Shown in pieces: positions 27,313-35,042 of a DNA stretch of 64,000 bases. This stretch comes from Brenneria salicis ATCC 15712 = DSM 30166 (GTDB taxonomy: Bacteria > Pseudomonadota > Gammaproteobacteria > Enterobacterales > Enterobacteriaceae), in the NCBI RefSeq assembly GCF_003315515.1, contig NZ_QNRY01000018.1, forward strand, positions 1 through 64,000, written 5' to 3'. The notes under the pieces are model-generated. The model was not told the DNA's origin. It ran no database searches and was given only the letters and a program-made list of their open reading frames with translations. Numbering within the stretch: position 1 is the first letter of the stretch; every line of letters starts with the position of its first letter. The position numbers and the translations under genes were made by a program.

Positions 27313-28723
27313 AGTCATCAACCTCCAGTTGCGCCGCCGACAGGTGGCTGGATAAGGCAAAACGGCGCAGCAAATTCTGCGCCACCCGCAGCCGATAGTG
27401 GCTGCTGGCGCGCAGGTCGCTGATCGGCGCGAAATCCTGGGCCAGCGCCTGCGCCGCGTCCGCCAGCGCCGACGCATCCATCCGCCGTCCCAGCAACGCG
27501 GCTTCGGCGCCCGCCGCTCGTGCCGGGATCGCCGCCATGCCGCCGTAGGCCAGCCGCACGCTCGCCACCTGCTCGTCGCATAACTCCAGTAGACAGGCGG
27601 CAAACACTGCGGAAATATCGTCCTCCCGCCGCTTGGACACTTTGGCGATCAGCAGCCGCTGCGTCGTCGCCGGACGCGGGATGACAATCTGACGAATATA
27701 TTCGCCCGGCTGTAACGCGGTCTGGCGGTAACTCAAAAAGAATTGCTCCAGCGGGAGTTCCCGCTCCTGCCCACGGCAACGCAGCCGCAGCCGGGCGCCC
27801 AATGCCAGCAGCGTCGGCGCGCCATCGCCGATAGGAGAAGCATTGGCAAGGTTGCCGCCCAGCGTGCCGCGGTTACGGATCTGGCGCGAGGCAAAGCGGG
27901 TCAGCATCTTGCTGAACGCGGGCAGATGGGGCTGTAGAAAGGTTTCACAGTCGCTCAGCGTCACCGCCGCGCCAATCAGCAAATTGTCTGGTCTGGCTTC
28001 CAATGTATGCAGTTCCGCCACCTGACTGATATCAATCAAGTGCGATAAGACGCGCCGGTGTTGAGTTATCTCCAGCGCCAGATCGGTGCCGCCCGCCATC
28101 AGGCGGGCGTCGGGCGCGCTGGCGATAGCGGCATCCAACTGCGCCAGATCCGCCGGGATCTGACAGTGATGTCCGCCGCCGGTGAGCGTCGTCGGCCCGG
28201 CAATCGCCCGCAGTCTGGCGACGGTTTGCCGCTCATCCTGACTGAAACTATCCGCCAGCGCGCGATCGCATTCGCGCGCGGCATCGGCAACCGGCCGGTA
28301 ACCGGTGCAACGGCACAGATTGCCGCTCAACGCCTGGCTGTGACGCGCTTCCGGGTGCTTGTGCAGGGCAAATAACGACATGGCGATGCCCGGCGTGCAG
28401 AAGCCGCACTGCGAAGCATGATGCTTCACCAGCGCCTGTTGCACCGGATGCAGTTGTCCCTGCTGACGCAGATCTTCCACGGTCAGCAATTGCCTGCCAT
28501 GCAGCGCGGACAATAATGTCAGGCAGGCGTTGACGCTGCGATAACGCAGCCGGTCATCCTCCACCTCCGCCACGACGACGGTACAGGCCCCGCAATCACC
28601 GGACGCGCAGCCCTCTTTGGTGCCGATGCGCCCTCGTTGTCGGCGCAGGTAGTTGAGTACGGTGGTATTCGGATCAATGGATGTTTCGCTGACCAGCGTC
28701 GATCCAAGCAGGAATTCAATCAT
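27305..28723 (-). CDS. xdhA: Xanthine dehydrogenase small subunit XdhA (2x[2Fe-2S] + FAD)
   Basis: 472 aa. The N-terminal [2Fe-2S] domain uses Cys39, Cys44 and Cys47 (EGCASGDCGACT); the second cluster has CGFCTPG and LCRCTGY near 110-145. The FAD domain follows from about 185 (LMAGGTDLALEI, RQIRNRGTLGGNLANASPIGD). FeS and FAD domains on one chain are typical of NAD-dependent bacterial XdhAB, unlike the 152-aa FeS protein at 15867. AGGAGA precedes the ATG. It lies 94 nt after hpxO with no promoter seen between, so hpxO-xdhA-xdhB is probably one transcript. Confidence 0.93.
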   Translation of the reverse strand: MIEFLLGSTLVSETSIDPNTTVLNYLRRQRGRIGTKEGCASGDCGACTVVVAEVEDDRLRYRSVNACLTLLSALHGRQLLTVEDLRQQGQLHPVQQALVKHHASQCGFCTPGIAMSLFALHKHPEARHSQALSGNLCRCTGYRPVADAARECDRALADSFSQDERQTVARLRAIAGPTTLTGGGHHCQIPADLAQLDAAIASAPDARLMAGGTDLALEITQHRRVLSHLIDISQVAELHTLEARPDNLLIGAAVTLSDCETFLQPHLPAFSKMLTRFASRQIRNRGTLGGNLANASPIGDGAPTLLALGARLRLRCRGQERELPLEQFFLSYRQTALQPGEYIRQIVIPRPATTQRLLIAKVSKRREDDISAVFAACLLELCDEQVASVRLAYGGMAAIPARAAGAEAALLGRRMDASALADAAQALAQDFAPISDLRASSHYRLRVAQNLLRRFALSSHLSAAQLEVDDYV

Positions 28724-28817
28724 TAGTTCTCCTGTCTAACGTCACTCCGGTCGGCGGGCCGGTAATAAGTGATAGCGGCATGGCGCACGCTGCCGCACCG
28801 ATAAAGGAACCACACCG

Positions 28818-29975
28818 TCAGCCCAACGGACCGCCGACAATGGTGTCATACAAACCGGCCATAATGTGCTCGCCCGTTTCGCTGCGCAGCGAGTCATACC
28901 ACGCCTGGGTGTGCGGCCAGGATTTGCCGTGGGTGATATCGCAACGTTTGCGCGCCTTCAGCACCAGATCCGTCACCCGCGGCAGACGTCGCGCCTGATA
29001 CCGCGCCAGCGCATCCTCTATCCCCAGCGAATAGGTTTGCAACGTCATGGCCAGCACCACCGCATCCTCCATCGCCGCGCAGCCGCCCTGCCCGATATCC
29101 GGCGTAGTGCTGTGCGCGGCATCCCCCAGCAGCGCGACCCGGCCTCGCACCAGCGGGCTGAACGGTTCAATATCGTGGATCTCTATCCGGTTGGTGGTCT
29201 GCGGTTCCAGCGTGGCAATCAGCCGCTGCACCCGATCGTCCCAGCCTGCGAAGTAGCGTTGCAGATCGGCACGCAGCGTGGTGCGATCCTCTGGCAAGCC
29301 TTTGGGCAGCGGTACGTCAAAGAAGAAGTAGAAGCGGCCATCCGCCACCGGCATCAGCGACACGCGTTTGCCCTCGCCGACGAAGGTGGTCCATTGCTGG
29401 GTCGGCGCCAGCGTTTCATCCGCCGTCACCAGACCGTTCCAGTTGACATAGCCCGCATAGCGGCGCTCCGGGGCGTAACCCAGCACGTAAGGACGCACCG
29501 CCGAATGGGTACCGTCGGCGGCGATCAGGAAGTCGCCGTATGCCTCGCCGCCATCGGTGAATCCAATGCGCACGCCGTTGTCATCCGCCTGCACCTGATT
29601 CAGCCGCTTACCGAACGCCACGCGTGACTCCCCCCAGAACGCCAGCATTTGCTGTTGCAGTTCCGCCCGCGCCACCGGATAGGGGTGCTCCCCCACCCGC
29701 TCTACCAACGGTTCCAGACTAAAGCGCGTCAGATCATCGCCGCTGCGGAAATCGCAATAGGCCATGCTGTTCATCAGCCCGCCGTGGCGTCGCATCACGT
29801 CGCCCATTCCCAGGTAGTTCATGCATTTCACGCCGTTAGGCCACACCGATATCGCCGCGCCCGCCGGTCTGATGGCCTCTACCGCTTCAAATACCTCGCA
29901 GTCGATGCCAATATTGCGCAGCGCGACGGCGGCGGACAATCCGCCGATCCCCGCGCCAATCACCAAGGCTTTCAT
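28818..29975 (-). CDS. hpxO: FAD-dependent urate hydroxylase HpxO
   Basis: 385 aa flavoprotein monooxygenase that converts urate to 5-hydroxyisourate with NADH and O2. It has the FAD-binding IGAGIGGLSAAVAL at residues 6-19, the ribityl-contact LLGDAAHSTTPDIGQGG, and YVNWNGLV and ARKRCDITHG blocks shared with Klebsiella HpxO as remembered. The start at 29975 (MKALVIG) has GGAG 8 nt upstream; an ATG four codons earlier is less likely. A sigma-54 promoter sits at 30007-30022, giving a short leader. Divergent from hpxQ-hiuH, which carry out the next two steps. Confidence 0.93.
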   Translation of the reverse strand: MKALVIGAGIGGLSAAVALRNIGIDCEVFEAVEAIRPAGAAISVWPNGVKCMNYLGMGDVMRRHGGLMNSMAYCDFRSGDDLTRFSLEPLVERVGEHPYPVARAELQQQMLAFWGESRVAFGKRLNQVQADDNGVRIGFTDGGEAYGDFLIAADGTHSAVRPYVLGYAPERRYAGYVNWNGLVTADETLAPTQQWTTFVGEGKRVSLMPVADGRFYFFFDVPLPKGLPEDRTTLRADLQRYFAGWDDRVQRLIATLEPQTTNRIEIHDIEPFSPLVRGRVALLGDAAHSTTPDIGQGGCAAMEDAVVLAMTLQTYSLGIEDALARYQARRLPRVTDLVLKARKRCDITHGKSWPHTQAWYDSLRSETGEHIMAGLYDTIVGGPLG

Positions 29976-30006
29976 ATCGCTCTCCATCAGATGCTCTCTT
30001 CAAGCC

Positions 30007-30022
30007 AGCAATTTGCATACCA
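30007..30022 (-). promoter_or_regulatory. Sigma-54 promoter for hpxO-xdhAB
   Basis: Reverse strand TGGTATGCAAATTGCT: GG (30021-30020), 10 nt, GC (30009-30008). Expected start near 29997. The 200 bp to the opposing promoter at 30223 contain a TTATTG-N6-CAATAA dyad (30144-30161) that could bind an activator for both directions. Confidence 0.75.
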
Positions 30023-30222
30023 ACCCCGGTGATCGCGCTGAAGGCAAGGGAGATAGACGCAACACGCCACAATGCCAATGCCCACTCGCACTATTTTTGT
30101 GCAAAAAAGCAGAAATTTGCGCTAAAAGTGAAATTAATGTTGCTTATTGACTCAGCAATAAACCTTTTGTTGCATGGTCGGCGCAGTAACCCGCCAGCAT
30201 TGTTAAGCGGTCACTATCGGCG

Positions 30223-30238
30223 TGGCATATGAATTGCT
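30223..30238 (+). promoter_or_regulatory. Sigma-54 promoter for hpxQ-hiuH
   Basis: TGGCATATGAATTGCT: GG (30224-30225), 10 nt, GC (30236-30237). Expected start near 30249, which favours the GTG start of hpxQ at 30290 over the ATG at 30257. Confidence 0.75.
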
Positions 30239-30289
30239 ACACGTTTACAGTAAACCATGATGACATCGGCACACAGGAGCAGTCCCATT

Positions 30290-30790
30290 GTGATAACACT
30301 CGACCATTTCAATCAGATCGACGCGGCGCAAGCCACGGCGCTGTTGTCTCCGTGCGTCGCGTTGCCCGACTGGGCGGCGCGCGTGGTTTCCGGTCGTCCC
30401 TATTCTGACCGGGCCGCGTTGCTGGCCGCCGCCGCCCAAGCCAGCGAGGGCTGGCGGATCGGCGATCTGGATCAGGCGCTGTCGGCGCACCCGCGCATCG
30501 GCGAGAAACCGCAGGGCGAGGTGGCGCACGCACGCCTGTCGCGTCAGGAACAGGCCGGGGTGACGCCAGCGCACAATGAGGCGCTTTTGGCGCTACAGGC
30601 AGGTAATGCCCGCTATGAAGCGACGTTCGGACGCATTTTTTTAATCCGCGCCAGCGGGCGCAGCGCCGAAGAAATCTTGCAGGAATTACAGCGACGTTTG
30701 CAGAACAGCGAACAACAGGAAATTCAGGAAGCGCTGGCGCAATTACGCCAGATCACCTTATTGCGACTGGAAGGGATAGTACAACCATGA
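30290..30790 (+). CDS. hpxQ: OHCU decarboxylase HpxQ
   Basis: 166 aa. Decarboxylates 2-oxo-4-hydroxy-4-carboxy-5-ureidoimidazoline to S-allantoin. Family signature ALSAHPRIGEK with the catalytic histidine is near residue 68, and FNQIDAAQA at the N-terminus is typical. The start is placed at GTG 30290: AGGAG lies 10 nt upstream, the product length fits the family, and the ATG at 30257 would leave only an 8-nt leader after the sigma-54 start. The 3' end overlaps hiuH by 4 nt. Confidence 0.9.
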   Translation: MITLDHFNQIDAAQATALLSPCVALPDWAARVVSGRPYSDRAALLAAAAQASEGWRIGDLDQALSAHPRIGEKPQGEVAHARLSRQEQAGVTPAHNEALLALQAGNARYEATFGRIFLIRASGRSAEEILQELQRRLQNSEQQEIQEALAQLRQITLLRLEGIVQP

Positions 30791-31122
30791 ACACCATTAC
30801 CACACATATTCTGGACACCGCCCTGGGCGCGCCGGCGCAAGGGGTGACCGTGCGGCTGGAACAGTATCAGGCGCAGCGCTGGCGCGGCCTGACCGAGCGC
30901 CAGACCGATCAGGACGGGCGCATCCGAGATTTGACGCCGACGCCGCTGGCGGGCGGCCATTATCGGTTGACCGCCGATATCGGCGCGTGGTTCGCCGCCC
31001 ACCAGCGCGATACCCTGTATGTGATCGCCCAAATTGAATTCACGCTGCCCAATGACGGCGGTCATTATCATCTGCCGTTTTTGATCTCGCCGTGGTCTTG
31101 GTCCACCTATCGCGGCAGTTGA
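30787..31122 (+). CDS. hiuH: 5-hydroxyisourate hydrolase (transthyretin-like)
   Basis: 111 aa transthyretin-related protein that hydrolyses 5-hydroxyisourate, the HpxO product, to OHCU for HpxQ. The start THILDTALGAPA and the C-terminal tetrapeptide YRGS are the family hallmarks, with HYHLPFLISPWSWSTYRGS carrying a conserved His. Called hpxT in Klebsiella. ATGA overlap with hpxQ shows translational coupling, so the two unstable intermediates are handled by co-translated enzymes. No signal peptide, so cytoplasmic. Confidence 0.94.
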   Translation: MNTITTHILDTALGAPAQGVTVRLEQYQAQRWRGLTERQTDQDGRIRDLTPTPLAGGHYRLTADIGAWFAAHQRDTLYVIAQIEFTLPNDGGHYHLPFLISPWSWSTYRGS

Positions 31123-31245
31123 AATGCGCGACGGCCCGTCTGACTATTTTCCTGCCCACACAGTTCAGGGCTTGCTTTTTTCTGGCCCTGTTGTTTCAAT
31201 CCGACAATCAATGAGAAACAACCGTATCAAAATGAGCGATCGCCC

Positions 31246-32151
31246 ATGCCAAAGAGGTCTACTCCCCATCCGGTGGCGACACTGGGTGACTTGCAGGATC
31301 TGATCCGCCGACTGCATCCCACCTTGTCGGCGGCGGAACAGAAATTCGTCAGCACGTTGTTGCACCACCAGCATAATCTGGCGAGCTATAGCGCGACCGA
31401 ACTGGCGCAGTTGGCGGAGGTGTCGAAATCCACAGCGGCACGCTGCTTCCGTCATCTGGGTTTTGCCGATTTCAACCAGTTCCGCAATACGTTCCGACCG
31501 CCGCAAGTCGCCGGTCAGTCGCCGTTAACCCATTTTGATAACACCCGGCACGGCGCGCAAAACACCTACGATCGCTGGCTAGCGCATATCGATACCGATA
31601 AAAAGAATCTGGACCGCACGCACGACGCCGTCTTCACCGACAATCTGCAACAGGCGGTCAGGCTGCTGGGCGATGCCCGTCATATCTGGGTTACCGGCTT
31701 TCGCAACAGCTATATTTCCGCCTATTACGCGCTGGCGGTGTTTTCCAATATCCGTCCCGATGTACGGCTGGTGAATGATAATGCCGGACGCTTTGTCGAT
31801 AACCTCGCCGATATGCACGCGCAGGACGTGCTGCTGGTGGTGGATTTTCCGCGCCGGGTCAGCATCCTCAACAAGCTGGTGGCGGTGGCGCAAAGCAAAC
31901 AGGTCAAAATGATTTGTCTGTGCGAAAAATTGATCTCCTCCATCAATGCGCGGATGGACGTGGTGCTGGCCTGCCAGACCAGCAGCCGCACCATCTTCGA
32001 TTCCTATGCCGTCAGCATCAGCGTGATTAATTTTCTGGCCGGGGAAATGGCGTTACAGTTTCCGCATCAGGCGCGTCAGCGCATGGAAGAGATTGAGCGC
32101 ATCCATCAGGCCACTGGCGATTTATCGCCGGATCACGACGAGCAACCCTGA
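31246..32151 (+). CDS. RpiR-family transcriptional regulator
   Basis: 301 aa. The N-terminal RpiR helix-turn-helix covers about residues 15-85 (SATELAQLAEVSKSTAARCFRHLGF). The C-terminal SIS sugar/phosphate-binding domain spans about 130-275 (HIWVTGFRNSYISAYYALAVF, DVLLVVDFPRR). RpiR regulators occur beside purine and oxamate genes in Klebsiella, so it may act on hpx genes or the adjacent porin. No clear Shine-Dalgarno and no sigma-54 motif lie in the 123-nt upstream gap, so it is probably transcribed separately. A strong hairpin follows. Confidence 0.85.
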   Translation: MPKRSTPHPVATLGDLQDLIRRLHPTLSAAEQKFVSTLLHHQHNLASYSATELAQLAEVSKSTAARCFRHLGFADFNQFRNTFRPPQVAGQSPLTHFDNTRHGAQNTYDRWLAHIDTDKKNLDRTHDAVFTDNLQQAVRLLGDARHIWVTGFRNSYISAYYALAVFSNIRPDVRLVNDNAGRFVDNLADMHAQDVLLVVDFPRRVSILNKLVAVAQSKQVKMICLCEKLISSINARMDVVLACQTSSRTIFDSYAVSISVINFLAGEMALQFPHQARQRMEEIERIHQATGDLSPDHDEQP

Positions 32152-32159
32152 TGCGTGTG

Positions 32160-32179
32160 CGCCCGGCTATCGCCGGGCG
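32160..32179. terminator. Bidirectional terminator between rpiR-type gene and porin
   Basis: Perfect 8-bp GC-rich stem CGCCCGGC / GCCGGGCG with TATC loop, exactly between two convergent stops (32151 and 32189). T-rich flanks are weak. Confidence 0.6.
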
Positions 32180-32188
32180 TGCTGGTTA

Positions 32189-33559
32189 TCAGAAAGTGTA
32201 CTGGAGCGAGAGGCGGTTCTGCCAAAAATCCTGATCGTAGCGCGGCGAGGTCTGGACACCGACGAAATCGGACAGACTCAGCCCTTTCAGCGCACCGCTG
32301 AATTGATAGCTGGCGAACACCAGATATTCGGACTGATTGCGGCTCGGCAGGTTGACCGACTCGCGCAGATCCATAAACGAATAATAAGCGCCCACGGTCA
32401 GCGCGGGCGTCGCCTGATAGGATAAGCGTGTGGAATAGGCGTTGCCGGAACCCAGATCCTGAGTACTGGTGAAGAACGGCTGAGCGAAATAGCGTCCCGA
32501 CGAGGTCTGACGGGAGTACGGCGTCACCAACGCGCCATTGCCGTAAGCATCGTGGCTGGCGGCGATATGGTTATAGTTGAACGACCATTTGATGTCTCGA
32601 GTCGGGGTAAAGCTGAACTGCGCGCCGTAGCTGACATTGTCCACCTCGCCCGCCAACGCCTTGCCCTCGCTGGTGCCGCGCATGAACTGTAGCCCCAGGT
32701 CGGGCGTCCAGGCGGAGTCGGTGTCAATCAGATGCGCTTCGGTGAAAAACAGCCGCACATAGTCGTCATACTCGTCATACCAGAGCTCGCCCTTCAGTTT
32801 CTGCGCGCCTAATTGCACCGCCTGTCCGCCGCCCACCGCCCAGACGCCGTTGGTTTTGGTCTGAACGCTGGTATAAGCGGTGGTGCTGAGAAACTGATCG
32901 GAACCCCACGGTTTGTAGCGATAAGCTTTGGTGGCGTGAACAAAATTCTCTTTATCCCCGTAACGCGCATCCACCGCCCGGAACAGGATCGGGGTGATGC
33001 GCCAGTCATAATCACTGATAAAGGGAATATTGAGGCGCTGGTTGCCAGCGGTAATGCGCAATTGCCGATACTGCCAGTTAACATACGCCTCGCCGATATT
33101 ATCCTGGTTATCACGCAGTTCCGAAACCATGCGGCTGTCGTCGCCGTGCCACAGACCGCGCTGCAAGATGCCGCTGACCCCGAAGCTGAGCCCCAGGTAA
33201 GGGGCGGTCAGGTATTTGATGCTGCCGCCGTAGCTGGCGGTGTCCTGATTATTGTTTTTGACGAAATAGGCATTATGGGTGGAGTAGTACAGAGTACGAA
33301 ACGTACCGTGCACCGTACCGCAGGTGAACATAGCGGTAAAATTCGCCACGCCGCTGTCGCTCTGCTGACAGGTCCGTGCGGCGTTATCCGTATTGGTCGT
33401 TTCATCGGCCCACGCCGGTGGATGAAATAATGCCAGCGCCAGCATGCCTGCGCCGCCCAATAACCGAAAAGAACGGATGCCGCCGCCACACAACCGCGAC
33501 GCTGTTGTCCCCGACTGACGAATTTCCCCAATGTTATCGACAAGTAATAGGTTATTCAT
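32189..33559 (-). CDS. OprD-family outer-membrane porin
   Basis: 456 aa. A long N-region (about 32 residues) precedes a hydrophobic signal core and cleavage near PPAWA-DE. The mature chain has alternating beta-strand composition (TASYGGSIKYLTAPYLGLSFGVSGI, LNIPFISDYDWRITPILFRAV) and ends in a BAM-type terminal Phe (LSLQYTF). OprD/OccD porins take up small carboxylates and amino acids in Pseudomonas; here it may admit ureides or purine-derived acids for the THI5-type importer. It lies between the RpiR regulator and ssnA in the reverse orientation. No sigma-54 element found upstream. Confidence 0.85.
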   Translation of the reverse strand: MNNLLLVDNIGEIRQSGTTASRLCGGGIRSFRLLGGAGMLALALFHPPAWADETTNTDNAARTCQQSDSGVANFTAMFTCGTVHGTFRTLYYSTHNAYFVKNNNQDTASYGGSIKYLTAPYLGLSFGVSGILQRGLWHGDDSRMVSELRDNQDNIGEAYVNWQYRQLRITAGNQRLNIPFISDYDWRITPILFRAVDARYGDKENFVHATKAYRYKPWGSDQFLSTTAYTSVQTKTNGVWAVGGGQAVQLGAQKLKGELWYDEYDDYVRLFFTEAHLIDTDSAWTPDLGLQFMRGTSEGKALAGEVDNVSYGAQFSFTPTRDIKWSFNYNHIAASHDAYGNGALVTPYSRQTSSGRYFAQPFFTSTQDLGSGNAYSTRLSYQATPALTVGAYYSFMDLRESVNLPSRNQSEYLVFASYQFSGALKGLSLSDFVGVQTSPRYDQDFWQNRLSLQYTF

Positions 33560-33704
33560 ATTGAACCATCCCAGCGTTAATCAATAAATACGGTCACCCT
33601 TATGGCTGACCAAGCGCACCAAATCACGATGAACAACAATTAATTGCAGGCTTATTATTAATTTCGAGATCCCCTTCGTTTTCCGGGTCGCCGTGATTCA
33701 ACCG

Positions 33705-35039
33705 CTATTGGATGGATAATTTATCCATCCGCCGCCAGAGTCCGGCGGCGCTCTGGCGGGCAAGACGGTAGATTTCATCCACCTCGAACGGAAAGCGGCG
33801 ATCCTCATACACCATATTTCCCGCCACCATGACGCTGTGTACGCTGGCGGCGCTAAGGCCGAAAGCCAGGTGTCCGGCCACATTCTCCCCGCACAACGGG
33901 GTGGGCGGCAGGTAATCGCAAATGGTCAAATCGGCCTGATAACCCGGCATCAAACAACCAAAGCGGGCGTTAAAATTCTGTTCGAGCAGATGGTTGCCGT
34001 TATGCAGAAAACGCAGAAAGCTGTCCGGCCACAATGTTCCTCCGGCATCACGGTGTTTGAACCAGGCGAATTTCAGTTCTTCAAACATGTCCGCGCCAAT
34101 ACCGTCCGTCCCCAGCGCCACATGCCGGTATTGCGCCAGCCGCTGGTTGTAGCCGACCTGATTATTCATATTGGAACGGGCGTTATGCACCAGACAGGCC
34201 TGATGCCGGTTGATGGTTTCCACCTCGTCGGCGGAGAGAAAAAGACCGTGGGCAATCAGGCTTTTTTCGTTGAGTAACCCCGCCTGTTCCAGACGCGTCA
34301 TGGGATCGACGCCGTAATGATGATGGCAGTGAGACACGTCGTAACGATCTTCCGCCACATGAATGTGCAACCCGCGTCCGGTTTCCCGCAGCGCGTCGGC
34401 CAGCATGTCCAGCCCGGCGTCCGGCAAGGTAAACGGCGCGTGCGCCCCGATGTGCGCCTCCACCAGATAAGGTTCCCGTCCGGCCTGCCGGTCGGCGTCA
34501 ATCCGCCGGGCAAAACGGATATTCTCTTCCACGCCCCGTTGCAGTTCGTCCAGCCCGCCGTTGCGATCGGTGGTTTCATAACAGGTCATGCCCCGCAGAC
34601 CGGCCTTGAGAAACCCCTGGCGCAGAATATCCAGCGAACCGCTGATCAACGAGGGCGAGGCATGATGGTCGATCACCGCCGTACATCCCTGCTTAATAGC
34701 CTCCAGCGCGCAGGTTAGCGCGCTGTAATAGAGTGACTCTTCATCGAGGGCGCGATCCAGCTTCCACCACAAGTGTTTCAGCGTGGAGATAAAATCGGGA
34801 CAGGGCGCGATATCGGCCAGCATGCCGCGCGCCAGCCCGGAATAGAAATGGCTATGGGCGCACACCATGCCCGGCATCGCCAGCCGGCCATGCATGGCTT
34901 TGACCGTCGCCGTGGGATAACGTGAGGCCAGATTGCGGCCCACATCGGCGATCACGCCGCCTTCAATGGCGATATCCATTCCTTCGCTCACCTGCGCCGG
35001 GACAAACTGTAGCGCCGTGACGTTCTGTAGTATCAGCAT
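33705..35039 (-). CDS. ssnA: Putative aminohydrolase SsnA
   Basis: 444 aa amidohydrolase-superfamily protein closely related to E. coli SsnA. Metal motif MVCAHSHFYSGLARGM near residue 58, then VEAHIGAHAPFTL, LHIHVAED and VALGTDGIG. In E. coli it sits next to ygfK in the purine-related ygeW-to-ygfU cluster; recent gut-bacterial genetics link this set to anaerobic purine breakdown. The precise substrate is not established to my knowledge. It starts 3 nt after ygfK with GAGG upstream, so the pair is one operon. Confidence 0.9.
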   Translation of the reverse strand: MLILQNVTALQFVPAQVSEGMDIAIEGGVIADVGRNLASRYPTATVKAMHGRLAMPGMVCAHSHFYSGLARGMLADIAPCPDFISTLKHLWWKLDRALDEESLYYSALTCALEAIKQGCTAVIDHHASPSLISGSLDILRQGFLKAGLRGMTCYETTDRNGGLDELQRGVEENIRFARRIDADRQAGREPYLVEAHIGAHAPFTLPDAGLDMLADALRETGRGLHIHVAEDRYDVSHCHHHYGVDPMTRLEQAGLLNEKSLIAHGLFLSADEVETINRHQACLVHNARSNMNNQVGYNQRLAQYRHVALGTDGIGADMFEELKFAWFKHRDAGGTLWPDSFLRFLHNGNHLLEQNFNARFGCLMPGYQADLTICDYLPPTPLCGENVAGHLAFGLSAASVHSVMVAGNMVYEDRRFPFEVDEIYRLARQSAAGLWRRMDKLSIQ

Positions 35040-35042
35040 GCT

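Noticed and set aside
26092-27423. 443-codon open frame on the + strand opposite xdhB
   Set aside because: Composition is His/Arg/Gln-rich shadow translation of a GC-rich gene. xdhB on the other strand has clear motifs across the same bases.
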